In this document: positions 43,672 to 53,139 of the stretch, in pieces
Numbering within the stretch: position 1 is the first letter of the stretch
Layout of the letters: each line of letters opens with the position of its first letter
Source of the DNA: Erysipelotrichaceae bacterium
GTDB lineage: Bacteria; Bacillota_I; Bacilli_A; Acholeplasmatales; Anaeroplasmataceae
Direction of reading: 5' to 3'
DNA length: 64,000 nt
Assembly: GCA_015059145.1 (NCBI GenBank)
Contig: SVAZ01000001.1
Span: 166,442 to 230,441, forward strand
Translations under genes and position numbers: made by a program
The notes under the pieces: generated by a model
What the model was told of the DNA's origin: nothing
The model's input: only the letters and a program-made list of their open reading frames with translations
The model's database searches: none

Positions 43672-45447
43672 TTATATTTCGCGTGTTGTCTTTAACAACC
43701 ATTCCTTTTCATCCATATCAAGATATTCGGATAATGTATTATATACCATTTTATGATATTCATTTATCCAATTTTTTTCTTGTGGAGTAAGTAGTCTTGG
43801 ATTAATAGCATCTAAATCAATAGGTGCGTATGTTATAGTTTCAAAGCCAAGGAATTCTCCGAATTCATTTTCTGCCTTATACACACATAAAAGCTCATTT
43901 TCTATTCTAATTCCATATTTATTTTCTAAATATATTCCAGGCTCATTAGTAGTAATCATACCTGGTAATAAAACCGATGAATCATTTCTTTCAGGAACGA
44001 TTTGCCATCTAAATCCATTTGGTGGTTCATGTACAGATAGAAGATAACCAACTCCATGACCTGTTCCACATTTATAATCTATCAATAGCTTCCATATTGG
44101 CTCGCGAGCAAGAATGTCTAGATTAATACCCTTGCATCCCTTAAGGAAAATAGCATTTGATAATGCAATTACAGATTTTAATACTGTTGTAAAATGAAGC
44201 TTCATTTCCTCAGTCATTTTTCCTAAGGCAAGTGTTCTTGTTATATCAGTAGTTCCTTCTAGATAATGACCACCAGAGTCAACTAATAAAAAACCAGGAC
44301 CCTTTATTTGTGAATTGGTTTCATTATTTGCAGAGTAATGCATCATTGCACCATGCTCCTTCCAAGCACAAATCGTGTTAAAGGATATATCCACATAACC
44401 TTCTGTTTTTTCACGTAATTCCTTTAAATACTCTGAAAGAGACAATTCTGATATTTCTTCTTTATTTTGAAAGCTAGTTTTAACATGTCGCATAAATCTT
44501 GTAAATGCAACGCCATCCTTTATATGGGCTAGCTTTGTATTTTTAATTTCTGTTTCATTCTTGATAGCTTTTAGTAGAATTGTTGGATTTTGTTTATTAA
44601 CAAGCTTATTATTTTTATATATGCTTGAAAAAATTTGGTAATTAATATTTTTAAAATCAACTAATATATTTCTAATCTTTTGAAGCTCTAGGAAATCGTA
44701 AATATCTGAATAAGGTCTAATTGTAATTTCTTTATCATTTAAGTATTTCTCAATAACTAGATTAATTTTATTTTGATCCACAAATAAAAAAGTATGATCT
44801 AGTGTAATAATAGTAAATGAAAGGAAAACTGGAGTATGAGGGATATCATTTCCTCTAAGATTATAAAGCCATGCCTGATCTTCAAGTGAAGAAAGAATAA
44901 ACATGTCTGTATTATATTCAGTCATTTTATCACGTATTATTTGTAGCTTTTCCTCATATGATTGACCACTGAAGAAGGAATCTAGCCTATAAATAATAGA
45001 AAAAGGAAGCTTTGGTCTTTCACTCCATACCCCATTTATAAGGTCTACGTTAGTAACTAGCGTAATCTTGCTTTTAATTTTGTTTTTTAGCTCTAAAACA
45101 AATTCTGTGCTCATAACTCTACCATCAAAGGCAAGCGTGTTGTTATCCTTTAATTTAGAATCAAGGAATTCAGTGATTGAAGGTACTCCTGGTAATCCAT
45201 GTCGCATTAGTGATATACCAGTTTGTTCAAGCTCAATTTGGGCTTGAATATGATATCTACCATCCGTCCATAAATATGCTTCATTTTGAAGTATTACTAA
45301 GGTACCAGCAGAACCAGTAAAGCCAGATAAATAAGCAAGGCTTTTAAAATGCTCACATATGTACTCACTATTATGGAAGTCTGCAGTAGGGATTATGTAT
45401 GCATCGAAATTGTTTTGTTGCATAAGCTCTTGAAATTTTTTGATCAT
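43672..45447 (-). CDS. Xaa-Pro aminopeptidase (M24)
   Basis: A cytosolic metallopeptidase that removes an N-terminal residue next to Pro. It has 591 residues, the long type with two creatinase-like N-terminal domains and a C-terminal pita-bread domain. Metal ligands are visible: Asp in VDSGGHY and TTDITRT, His in GTGHGVGY, Glu in TNEPGIYL and Glu in IRIENEL. A single-gene unit. The minus-strand leader has an extended TG-TATAAT, upstream of ggtga. Confidence 0.93.
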   Translation of the reverse strand: MIKKFQELMQQNNFDAYIIPTADFHNSEYICEHFKSLAYLSGFTGSAGTLVILQNEAYLWTDGRYHIQAQIELEQTGISLMRHGLPGVPSITEFLDSKLKDNNTLAFDGRVMSTEFVLELKNKIKSKITLVTNVDLINGVWSERPKLPFSIIYRLDSFFSGQSYEEKLQIIRDKMTEYNTDMFILSSLEDQAWLYNLRGNDIPHTPVFLSFTIITLDHTFLFVDQNKINLVIEKYLNDKEITIRPYSDIYDFLELQKIRNILVDFKNINYQIFSSIYKNNKLVNKQNPTILLKAIKNETEIKNTKLAHIKDGVAFTRFMRHVKTSFQNKEEISELSLSEYLKELREKTEGYVDISFNTICAWKEHGAMMHYSANNETNSQIKGPGFLLVDSGGHYLEGTTDITRTLALGKMTEEMKLHFTTVLKSVIALSNAIFLKGCKGINLDILAREPIWKLLIDYKCGTGHGVGYLLSVHEPPNGFRWQIVPERNDSSVLLPGMITTNEPGIYLENKYGIRIENELLCVYKAENEFGEFLGFETITYAPIDLDAINPRLLTPQEKNWINEYHKMVYNTLSEYLDMDEKEWLLKTTREI

Positions 45448-45508
45448 TTAAATCACCAATTTTATTATACACTTTTGTCATTAAAATTAAAATATTAAGT
45501 TAAAGTAA

Positions 45509-45537
45509 TTGAAGTTTTTAGGCAAAGACCTTATAAT
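45509..45537 (+). promoter_or_regulatory. Promoter of the CvpA-like gene
   Basis: TTGAAG, a 17-base spacer and TATAAT (45532-45537), 28 bases before the start codon. Confidence 0.75.
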
Positions 45538-45565
45538 TAAAGTGCATAATTAAGGAGATGATGTT

Positions 45566-46300
45566 ATGAACCTTTGGATATGTGGTTTATTAGATTTAAT
45601 TTTAATAGCGGGTGTTGTGATATTCGCAATAATAGGATATAAAAAGGGCTTTATGAAAAAGCTTATTTCATTAGGTGGAATTTTAGTTATTCTAATTTTT
45701 AGCTTTTTGTATTGTGGCCAATTTGCAGAGTTTATGATTTCGCATGATATGATATATCCTGGAATTTTTGAAAAGATTCATACTGGCTTTTTAACTAAAC
45801 TAGAAGGAAAGAATATTACTGGTGATACAACTGTTCCGGTTTTTTTAAATGAGTATTTAGGTGTTCCTAAGCTATTTGCTAATATGCTTGGTAAAGGAGT
45901 AACTAATGATTCGGGTGAATTGCTAACTGCAGCTGATATGGCATTTGCTGCTGCTGATTACATTGCAGGCATCATTATGAATATAATCGCATTTATTATT
46001 TTAGCTATTTTAATATTTGTAGTGATTTTAATTCTTAAGCTTATTGCTGATGCTTTAAGAACTAATAAGCTTGTAGAGGTGGTTGATGGTATATTAGGTA
46101 TTTTATTATACCTTACATTTTATGCTGTTGGTGTATGTGTATTATTTTGGATTTTATCATTATTTATGAGAGCTGAATGGTTCAGTACAGCAAGGGCTTG
46201 GTTTGAGGTTGACATGCAGCTTACTACAGATAAATTTAGATTATCTAAGCTAGTGTATGAAGGCAATGTTCTTAGACGATTAATGGATTTGTTTTTTTAA
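45566..46300 (+). CDS. CvpA-family membrane protein
   Basis: A 244-residue protein with four hydrophobic segments. The N-terminus (LDLILIAGVVIFAIIGYKKGFMKKLISLGG) is the typical CvpA opening with GYKKG after the first helix. CvpA proteins are linked to envelope integrity and colicin V production, but their biochemical role is unsettled. A loop of about 70 residues lies between helices 2 and 3. Single-gene unit with its own promoter and terminator. Confidence 0.8.
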   Translation: MNLWICGLLDLILIAGVVIFAIIGYKKGFMKKLISLGGILVILIFSFLYCGQFAEFMISHDMIYPGIFEKIHTGFLTKLEGKNITGDTTVPVFLNEYLGVPKLFANMLGKGVTNDSGELLTAADMAFAAADYIAGIIMNIIAFIILAILIFVVILILKLIADALRTNKLVEVVDGILGILLYLTFYAVGVCVLFWILSLFMRAEWFSTARAWFEVDMQLTTDKFRLSKLVYEGNVLRRLMDLFF

Positions 46301-46311
46301 TTAAAAATGTG

Positions 46312-46340
46312 AAATAAAGCGAAGCAATTCGCTTTATTTT
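46312..46340 (+). terminator. Terminator after the CvpA-like gene
   Basis: AAATAAAGCGAA and TTCGCTTTATTT pair around GCAA and run into T residues. An extended -10 TGaTATAAT (46353-46361) follows and probably serves the next gene. Confidence 0.85.
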
Positions 46341-46404
46341 TACTTTTTGTTATGATATAATTGTTTTGTATTTTTTTTAGAAAATAAAGATAAAAGGTGA
46401 TATT

Positions 46405-47064
46405 ATGAGGATTAATCCAAAACTATATGTTATTGCTGAAGGAGTTACTCCTATTGAAACTCAACAATTCGATGATAGAAGGGTTGAATTATTCTATATG
46501 GATGACTTTGATGGTGTTAAGGAAGAATTTATTAATAAAGGTCAATTCGCTGCTTGGTCATCAGAGGATGGAGTGAATTACCGCGTGTTTATTGAAAAGG
46601 GATATTATGAGGCTGTAGGTGAGCTATATACTCAACCAATTAATAAGATTTGGGTTGAATTTTGGGATACTACAGAAAAGATTACTCATAAGCTATCTAG
46701 AAAGATTATGATGCCTATTATGATAATTGCTGTAATAGTATGCATTGGATCAATGTGGATGGGTGATGTTGGTCAATATATTGCTATAGGTATTTTAGTT
46801 GCTGCATTTATTGTAATGCTAGTTATCAATAGTAAGACTAAAAAATCTATTGTTGCTGAAAATATAAAGAGTAGAGATTTGATAGTTAAGCATTTAGGTC
46901 AAAATAGATTTGACGCTTTATTAGATGCTCAAAAGAGCTACATGGATGAATACTATCAAAGCTTATATCCACAGGATGAAGATGAAGAGTCATCCGATTC
47001 TGATGATGCAATTGATGTTATCGAAGCATCTGAGGAAGTAGAAGAAAATAAAGAGATTGAATAA
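46405..47064 (+). CDS. Unknown two-helix membrane protein with acidic tail
   Basis: Not recognised. The 219-residue protein has a cytoplasmic-looking head of about 100 residues, two adjacent hydrophobic helices (about 103-121 and 124-141), a basic stretch and an acidic tail (EDEESSDSDDAIDVIEASEEVEENKEIE region). The ATG has aggtgat upstream. It is followed 14 bases later by transketolase, so they are cotranscribed. No function assigned. Confidence 0.72.
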   Translation: MRINPKLYVIAEGVTPIETQQFDDRRVELFYMDDFDGVKEEFINKGQFAAWSSEDGVNYRVFIEKGYYEAVGELYTQPINKIWVEFWDTTEKITHKLSRKIMMPIMIIAVIVCIGSMWMGDVGQYIAIGILVAAFIVMLVINSKTKKSIVAENIKSRDLIVKHLGQNRFDALLDAQKSYMDEYYQSLYPQDEDEESSDSDDAIDVIEASEEVEENKEIE

Positions 47065-47078
47065 TTTAGGAGATTTGT

Positions 47079-49046
47079 ATGAATCAGAATGATATAAAGT
47101 GTATTAATACATTAAGAGTGTTAGGTGCTGAAATCATAAATAAGGCTAATAGTGGTCATCCAGGTATCGTACTAGGTGCTGCTCCTATTGCTCATACTCT
47201 ATTCACTAGACACATAAATATTAATTGTGAAGATGATAAATGGTTTAATAGAGATAGATTCGTTTTATCGGCTGGACATGGGTCTGCATTATTATATATG
47301 ATGCTTCATTTAAGTGGATATAAAATCACTATGGAGGATTTGAAAAACTTCCGTCAAAAGGGAAGCTTAACTCCAGGACATCCAGAATATAAGCATACTT
47401 CAGGTGTTGAAATTACAACTGGTCCTTTAGGACAAGGTATTGCATCTGCAGTTGGTATGGCTATTGGTGAAAGCTATTTAGCAGCTAAATTTAATAAAAC
47501 AGACTTTGATGTTGTAAATCACTATACATATGTATTATGTGGTGATGGTGATCTTCAAGAGGGTGTTGCTATGGAGGCGATGTCTTTGGCAGGTCACTTA
47601 GGATTAGGAAAGCTTATTGTGCTTTTCGATTCAAATGATATTCAATTAGATGGTGAGGTTTCACTAGCAAATACTGAAAACATTAAAGCTAAGGCTGAGG
47701 CTATGGGCTGGCAATATCTTAAGGTTGAGGATGGCAATGATGTTGATGCAATCGACCAAGCTATTATAGACGCAAAGGCTAATACTACTAAACCAACATT
47801 AGTTGAAATTAAGACTGTAATTGGATATGGTGCACCTAATAGTGGTGAATCATCAGTTCATGGTAAACCGATGCCTGAAGAGGATATTAAATCTTTAAGA
47901 AAGTTCTTAGGCTACACAGTTCCACAATTTGAGGTTATGGATGCAGTTAAAGAATTCTATCAAGAGAATGTTATTTCTCGTGGATATGAAGCTAACTCAA
48001 ATTGGAATAGTCTTTTAGGTAAGTACGCTAAGGCTTATAAGAATGATTATAAGCTATTATGCGATTTTATGTATGATGATATTAAGCTTAATGATCATAA
48101 CGATATTCCTTCATATGAGGTAGGATCATCTGTATCTACTCGTGTTGTTATGGGTAAGGTATTAGATTGGTTATCAATTAAGCTTCCTAATATTATGGGT
48201 GGTTCAGCAGATTTAACTGCATCAACTATGGTTAAGGGTGCTGATGGTATTTATGGTCAAGCTAATCCATTAGGAAGAAACATTAAGTTTGGTGTTCGTG
48301 AGCATGCTATGGCAGCTATTACAAATGGTATCACATTACACGGTGGTTTAAGAGGCTTCTGTGCTGGATTCTTTGTATTTAGTGATTACCTAAAGCCAGC
48401 AGTTAGACTTGCAGCAATTATGAACCTTCCTTCATTATTTTTCTTCTCACATGATACAGTGTGTGTAGGAGAGGATGGACCAACACATCAACCAATTGAG
48501 CAATTAACTATGTTTAGAAGTATGCCAAACACAAATGTATTTAGACCAGCAGATGCTAATGAAATGATTGCGGCTATGTTATTCGCATTTGAGCAAAAGG
48601 AAACTCCTACTGTTATTGTTTCTACTAGACAAAATCTTCCTACATTAGAATGTACTAATTATGATGGACTATCAAAGGGTGCATATATTGCATATGAACC
48701 AAAAAATGCTCCAAGTGCTATTTTAGTGACTTGTGGTAGTGAGCTATCATTATGTATTGAGGTTGCGAAGAAGTTAGCAGAAGAAAAGAAGTATGTAAGA
48801 GTTGTATCTATGCCTTCTATGTATTTATTTGATAAGCAATCTGAGGAGTATAAGGAATCTGTATTACCTAAGAAGCTTACAAAGAGAATGGCAGTTGAAA
48901 TGGGCTCTAGTATGCCTTGGTATAAATATGCTTCTGTCGTTTATGGTATTGATACCTTTGGTGCTTCTATGCCATTAAAGTATATTCATGAGGCTTATGG
49001 CTTTACAGTAGAAAATATTTATAATGAATTTAAGAAGAATTTATAA
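47079..49046 (+). CDS. tkt: Transketolase
   Basis: Thiamine-diphosphate enzyme of the pentose phosphate pathway, moving two-carbon units between sugar phosphates. It has 655 residues. GHPGIVLGAAP at the N-terminus; the ThDP/metal site is GDGDLQEG with FDSNDIQLDG; the pyrimidine domain has GVREHAMAAITNG. Length and order are normal. The start has taggaga upstream. Confidence 0.96.
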   Translation: MNQNDIKCINTLRVLGAEIINKANSGHPGIVLGAAPIAHTLFTRHININCEDDKWFNRDRFVLSAGHGSALLYMMLHLSGYKITMEDLKNFRQKGSLTPGHPEYKHTSGVEITTGPLGQGIASAVGMAIGESYLAAKFNKTDFDVVNHYTYVLCGDGDLQEGVAMEAMSLAGHLGLGKLIVLFDSNDIQLDGEVSLANTENIKAKAEAMGWQYLKVEDGNDVDAIDQAIIDAKANTTKPTLVEIKTVIGYGAPNSGESSVHGKPMPEEDIKSLRKFLGYTVPQFEVMDAVKEFYQENVISRGYEANSNWNSLLGKYAKAYKNDYKLLCDFMYDDIKLNDHNDIPSYEVGSSVSTRVVMGKVLDWLSIKLPNIMGGSADLTASTMVKGADGIYGQANPLGRNIKFGVREHAMAAITNGITLHGGLRGFCAGFFVFSDYLKPAVRLAAIMNLPSLFFFSHDTVCVGEDGPTHQPIEQLTMFRSMPNTNVFRPADANEMIAAMLFAFEQKETPTVIVSTRQNLPTLECTNYDGLSKGAYIAYEPKNAPSAILVTCGSELSLCIEVAKKLAEEKKYVRVVSMPSMYLFDKQSEEYKESVLPKKLTKRMAVEMGSSMPWYKYASVVYGIDTFGASMPLKYIHEAYGFTVENIYNEFKKNL

Positions 49047-49054
49047 TTAAATTT

Positions 49055-49088
49055 AAAAAGTCATTTTTCCATAAAATGACTTTTTTTT
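49055..49088 (+). terminator. Terminator after tkt
   Basis: AAAAAGTCATTTT and AAAATGACTTTTT pair around a 5-base loop and merge into an 8-T run. Confidence 0.88.
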
Positions 49089-49160
49089 ATTTTATGTGCA
49101 TATTTTCTTGAAATTATAGTTCATTGACTATAAAATAAAAAATAAAGGAGGTTTTAGTTT

Positions 49161-49481
49161 ATGCAAAGAAGAAGTATCGCTGGGGTGATTATTTTATCAT
49201 TATTTACTTGTGGAATTTATTCAATTTATTGGTTCTATGTAGTCGCTGAAGACTTAAATAGAAGAGAACCTGAAGACCCATTAATGAATTACATTTTAGC
49301 TATTCTTGTAAGTATAGTTACATGTGGCATTTATGGTATTTATTGGAATTATAAATTCTTCAAGAAGCTTGATAAGGCTGTAGGAGAGGATAATGTAGTT
49401 TTAAACTTTATTTTAACTTTATTTGGATTCTCAATCGTGAGTCAAGCTATTGCACAAAATTCAATTAATAATCATCAATAA
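49161..49481 (+). CDS. DUF4234-type small membrane protein
   Basis: A 106-residue, three-helix protein. The signature TCGIYxIYWFY occurs twice (FTCGIYSIYWFY near 15 and VTCGIYGIYWNY near 53), an internal duplication. RRSIAGVIILSLFTCGIY is the DUF4234 opening. Function unknown. It has its own terminator and precedes a DUF2752 gene, another small membrane family. Confidence 0.8.
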   Translation: MQRRSIAGVIILSLFTCGIYSIYWFYVVAEDLNRREPEDPLMNYILAILVSIVTCGIYGIYWNYKFFKKLDKAVGEDNVVLNFILTLFGFSIVSQAIAQNSINNHQ

Positions 49482-49492
49482 TTATAAAAATG

Positions 49493-49518
49493 AAAGAATT
49501 CAGATTTGAATTCTTTTA
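49493..49518 (+). terminator. Terminator between the DUF4234 and DUF2752 genes
   Basis: AAAGAATTC and GAATTCTTT pair around AGATTT, followed by TATTTT. An ATG at 49490 just upstream is therefore not the start of the next gene. Confidence 0.75.
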
Positions 49519-49537
49519 TTTTGAAGTGAGGTTAGAT

Positions 49538-49981
49538 ATGAAGGATTATCTTATAATATTTTGGAACTTCATAAAAAAATATTATATACCTATAATTTTA
49601 TTTTTAGCATACGCTATTATTACAAGAATATTTAATGTATGTAATTGTTTAGTTAAGCTTACAATTGGTTTTCCATGTCCTGGCTGTGGACTTACGAGAG
49701 CCTGCTTTTCTATTCTTCGTCTTGATTTTGTTCAGGCTTTTAAATATAATCCCTTGGTTTTCGTTATTCCGATAATTGTGTGGGTGATTATATTTAGTGA
49801 AAGACCTATAATTCAAAAGGTGTATAATAGTAAGCTTTTTTGGATAACTTTATTTATAATAGTTGTTACGACATATGTACTAAGACTTGTCTTTATTTAT
49901 CCTGATATACCAATGGATTATTATGAGCATAATTTATTAAACCAAATAATTAAGCTTTTTAAGGGTGAGCTTTTTAGCTAG
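49538..49981 (+). CDS. DUF2752 membrane protein
   Basis: A 147-residue membrane protein with the DUF2752 signature FPCPGCGLTRAC and AFKYNPLVF. Four hydrophobic segments. The family has conserved CxxCG Cys but no settled function. The ATG at 49538 is preferred: gtgaggtt lies upstream and the longer frame runs through a terminator. The ClC gene follows 9 bases later. Confidence 0.85.
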   Translation: MKDYLIIFWNFIKKYYIPIILFLAYAIITRIFNVCNCLVKLTIGFPCPGCGLTRACFSILRLDFVQAFKYNPLVFVIPIIVWVIIFSERPIIQKVYNSKLFWITLFIIVVTTYVLRLVFIYPDIPMDYYEHNLLNQIIKLFKGELFS

Positions 49982-49990
49982 GAGGTAGCT

Positions 49991-51232
49991 ATGAAAAGGT
50001 ATTTGTTATATACTACTAAATTAATATTAGTATCTATAATTATCGGATTAGCTATTGCACTATTTCAATTTTTAGCTCACGAGCTAATTTACCTTAGTAC
50101 TAAATTGCTAGCGAGTAATTGGATTTATGCTACATTAATAATATTAGTAGCACTAATTATTTATACTGGTTTATTTTTTGTGAATAGAAAATTTGATGGA
50201 TATTATGGTAGTGGAATTCCTAGGATAGAGGCATATTATCACGGGTGGCATACCTTTAATCCTTACTTGATGCTGGTGATGATTTTTATTAATTCATTAT
50301 TTGGCTTTTTTACAGGCTTTTTATTGGGTAGTGAAGGTCCATCTATCAGTATATCTACTAGTATAGGAATGATAGGCAATAAGGCGCTAAAACAAAAAGA
50401 TACTGAGTTTGAGGCATCAGCTGGTAGTGCAGGCTTTGCATGTGCCTTTGCATCACCTCTTGCAGGCTTTTGTCATTTGATTGAAGAAAATAAAAATGTA
50501 ATTAGCTTGAAGCTTATATTAAAGGGGTTGTTAGTTATAGGTTTTTCCTTTGTTGTAAGCTATTTAGTTTATCCACATAATCTACTTCCTTTTTTTGAGG
50601 TAGAGGCATTACCTTTTAATTATTATTATTTATTGATAATTTTAGGTGTTATTATTGCGTTAATAGCTAAAGCATATTCCGTGATTATTGTAAAGATTAA
50701 AAGTCTAGATACTAAATTCCATTTTATGCATATACTAACTCCATTGCTATTAGTTGGATTTATGATATTAAGAAGATTTTGCCCTATCCTTTGTGGGAAT
50801 GGTTCAAATAGCTTACAATTAGATGTTATAGATTATTCTTTAGTTGCGATAATAGGTATTTTATTGTTTAGATTAGCTTTTGTAGGCTTTAGCTCATCAG
50901 CGTATACATCCGGTGGTCTTGTTTTACCAATGCTTGCTGTTGGAGCTTTAGCTAGCTTTATTTTAGTTAAGATATATTCATTTATTGATAGTAGTATTTT
51001 GGAATATACAGCTTTATTTGTCATTTGTGGTATGGTCTCAACGTTTGGAGCTGTGACCAAGTGTCCATTAACTGCATTCATATTGGGATTAAAATGCTCA
51101 AGCTTCAATATTGTAGTATGGCCACTTACATTAGTGGTATTATTAACAGCGGCTATATCATATTTCTTTAAATATAGTAGTATATATCATGAATTAGAAA
51201 AAAATATACCAGGCTATGGATTAGTCCATTAG
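49991..51232 (+). CDS. ClC-family chloride channel/antiporter
   Basis: A 413-residue ClC transporter. GSGIPR and GSEGPSIS carry the selectivity filter and the gating Glu; SPLAGFCHLIEE carries the internal proton Glu typical of Cl/H antiporters; SGGLVLPMLAVGA is the third filter segment. About 10-12 helices. No CBS domains, as in short bacterial ClCs. The ribosome-binding site is aggaggt. The end overlaps the minus-strand Crp/Fnr gene by 12 bases. Confidence 0.92.
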   Translation: MKRYLLYTTKLILVSIIIGLAIALFQFLAHELIYLSTKLLASNWIYATLIILVALIIYTGLFFVNRKFDGYYGSGIPRIEAYYHGWHTFNPYLMLVMIFINSLFGFFTGFLLGSEGPSISISTSIGMIGNKALKQKDTEFEASAGSAGFACAFASPLAGFCHLIEENKNVISLKLILKGLLVIGFSFVVSYLVYPHNLLPFFEVEALPFNYYYLLIILGVIIALIAKAYSVIIVKIKSLDTKFHFMHILTPLLLVGFMILRRFCPILCGNGSNSLQLDVIDYSLVAIIGILLFRLAFVGFSSSAYTSGGLVLPMLAVGALASFILVKIYSFIDSSILEYTALFVICGMVSTFGAVTKCPLTAFILGLKCSSFNIVVWPLTLVVLLTAAISYFFKYSSIYHELEKNIPGYGLVH

Positions 51233-51841
51233 TCTGGTAAAATTTATAATAGTATATAGTTTATTTTTATTAGCTATAACACCCTCATTTATTAGCTTTT
51301 GAATTTCAAGAGATAACAAATGGCGTTCACAATTTAAATATATAGCAAGCTCTGATTTTGTGTAATCTATGAAAAATGAGCTTGCTTTTTTTCTTCTTGA
51401 CTCAAGTAACAAAAACTCTATAAATTTTTGTCGAATGGTTTTGTAGGAAAGAAGTCTTACATGTTCATTTAATTTGTTTGAATAGTCAGATAATAAATAT
51501 AATATATTTTCGTTTATTGTTTCATTTTCATTCATTAGCTTTAATATATCAGCTTTAGAAATAAAAGATATTGTAGTTAAGGATAAGGATACATATTTAT
51601 TTTCGTATACATTTGATTTAGAAAAAAGAAGTGGCAGATTAATTATTTCGTTTTGATTATATTGCTTAATCAATCTATTATTTAAATCAACTACCTTAAC
51701 TGCACCTCTTTTAATGAAAGCAAGGCTTACTATTAAATCATTTATGTTAAATATGATTTCATTTCTTAAATATTCCTTAGTAATTGATATTTTTTTTAGT
51801 ATTGAGTTTTTTGTTTCTAAATCAATGTTTTCAAAAATCAT
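51221..51841 (-). CDS. Crp/Fnr-family transcriptional regulator
   Basis: A 206-residue regulator with an N-terminal cyclic-nucleotide-like beta barrel (KEYLRNEIIFNINDLIVSLAFIKRGAVKVVD) and a C-terminal winged helix (KSELAIYLNCERHLLSLEIQKLINEGVI). No Cys cluster typical of Fnr, so oxygen sensing through Fe-S is not supported. It lies at the end of the activase/dehydratase operon, just after a terminator, so read-through or an internal promoter is needed. The start at 51841 is uncertain: no clear ribosome-binding site; a TTG at 51859 would add six residues inside the terminator. Confidence 0.8.
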   Translation of the reverse strand: MIFENIDLETKNSILKKISITKEYLRNEIIFNINDLIVSLAFIKRGAVKVVDLNNRLIKQYNQNEIINLPLLFSKSNVYENKYVSLSLTTISFISKADILKLMNENETINENILYLLSDYSNKLNEHVRLLSYKTIRQKFIEFLLLESRRKKASSFFIDYTKSELAIYLNCERHLLSLEIQKLINEGVIANKNKLYTIINFTRLMD

Positions 51842-51875
51842 AAAATAAAAAGGAAGCAATTATAATTTTGCTTCC
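51842..51875 (-). terminator. Minus-strand terminator overlapping the end of the dehydratase gene
   Basis: On the minus strand GGAAGCAA and TTGCTTCC pair around AATTATAA, followed by TTTTTATTTT. The left arm lies in the last codons of the 425-residue gene, so termination begins before the Crp/Fnr gene. Confidence 0.8.
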
Positions 51876-53137
51876 TCATCCTCCTTAATTGACTCTCTTG
51901 CTATTGAAAGCATAAGCTTAATTCTGTTTTCTTGATTAACCTTTGTAGCTGATGGATCATAGTCGATTGCGACTATGTTTGCATCAGGATGAATAGATTT
52001 TATTTTTTTCATAACACCCTTGCCACAAATATGGTTAGGTAGACAGCCAAATGGTTGGGCACATACTATGTTTCCATAGCCAATTTCTACTAGCTCCATC
52101 ATTTCAGCCGTAAGCAACCAGCCTTCACCCATTTTTGTACCATGAGATAATACACCATTTGATAAGTCCTTAGTATGGTGGAAGTACTGCATAGGTGTGA
52201 ATTTGGTTTTTTTGATTGCATTAATCATTATTTTTTCACGGCGTTTAACATAGCTTATTAAAAATTTAAATATTAGTACAGATAGCTTAGATGTTTTATA
52301 AAATTTGTAATCATAAATAGAATTGTAGAAGCAGTATAATATAAAACCAAATAAGCCAGGTACCATTACCTCTGCATCCTGAGATACTAAAAATTCTTCT
52401 AAATGGTTGTTGCCTAATGAAGCATATTTCACATATATTTCACCAACAATTCCAACTTGAGGTTTTTTATGTGATAGGTCTAAATTTAGAGAATCAAAAT
52501 CTCTAGCTATTTTTTTAACGTTTCTTTTGATTTGTCTTAGCTTTGTTCCTTTCTTTTTAGCGAACTGCTTAACAATCATATCAATCCATTTATCAACTAG
52601 TGCCTTAGAATCACCTTTGTTTACCTCGTAGGTTCTAGTCTTGTTATATAAATACATAAGAGTATCACCATATGTAACTGCGGCAGATACCTTAAGGATT
52701 GTAGAAAAGTCTATCTTAAATCCATTATCCTTTTCTAGGTTAGATGCATTAAATGAAACTACTGGAATGTGACCATAGCCAGCCTTTTTTATAGCTTTTC
52801 TTAAAAGGTGAATGTAGTTTGATGCTCTACAGCCACCACCTGTTTGAGTGATAAGTAGAACTACATTGTCAGTTCTATCTCTGTTATTGAGGTTGTCAAT
52901 AAATTGTCCAATAACTAATAATGCAGGATAGCATGTATCGTTATGAACGTATTTCAATCCTTCCTCAACAACCTGAGCACCTTCATTTCTCATTATTTCA
53001 ACATTGTATCCGCTTTGTTTTAGGATAGCTTCTATTAATGACATATGAATATCTAGCATAGAGGGAATAAGAATAGTATGAGTTTTACGCATACTAGGAG
53101 TAAACTTAGGATATTGCTCTTGTTCCATGTTTTCCAT
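51860..53137 (-). CDS. 2-hydroxyacyl-CoA dehydratase-like subunit (candidate PlsR-type partner)
   Basis: A 425-residue protein with HgdB/HgdC-like dehydratase features: SMLDIHMSLIEAILKQSGYNVE, NDTCYPALL, TQTGGGCRASNY, and CAQPFGCLPNHICGKG, whose Cys can hold an Fe-S cluster. Upstream by 2 bases on the same strand is a 970-residue double-activase protein. In other bacteria these two parts are often one very large protein; here they are split. I recall such pairs being linked to plasmalogen formation in Clostridium perfringens. That role here is inference; other reductive dehydrations are possible. Confidence 0.78.
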   Translation of the reverse strand: MENMEQEQYPKFTPSMRKTHTILIPSMLDIHMSLIEAILKQSGYNVEIMRNEGAQVVEEGLKYVHNDTCYPALLVIGQFIDNLNNRDRTDNVVLLITQTGGGCRASNYIHLLRKAIKKAGYGHIPVVSFNASNLEKDNGFKIDFSTILKVSAAVTYGDTLMYLYNKTRTYEVNKGDSKALVDKWIDMIVKQFAKKKGTKLRQIKRNVKKIARDFDSLNLDLSHKKPQVGIVGEIYVKYASLGNNHLEEFLVSQDAEVMVPGLFGFILYCFYNSIYDYKFYKTSKLSVLIFKFLISYVKRREKIMINAIKKTKFTPMQYFHHTKDLSNGVLSHGTKMGEGWLLTAEMMELVEIGYGNIVCAQPFGCLPNHICGKGVMKKIKSIHPDANIVAIDYDPSATKVNQENRIKLMLSIARESIKEDEEAKL

Positions 53138-53139
53138 AT

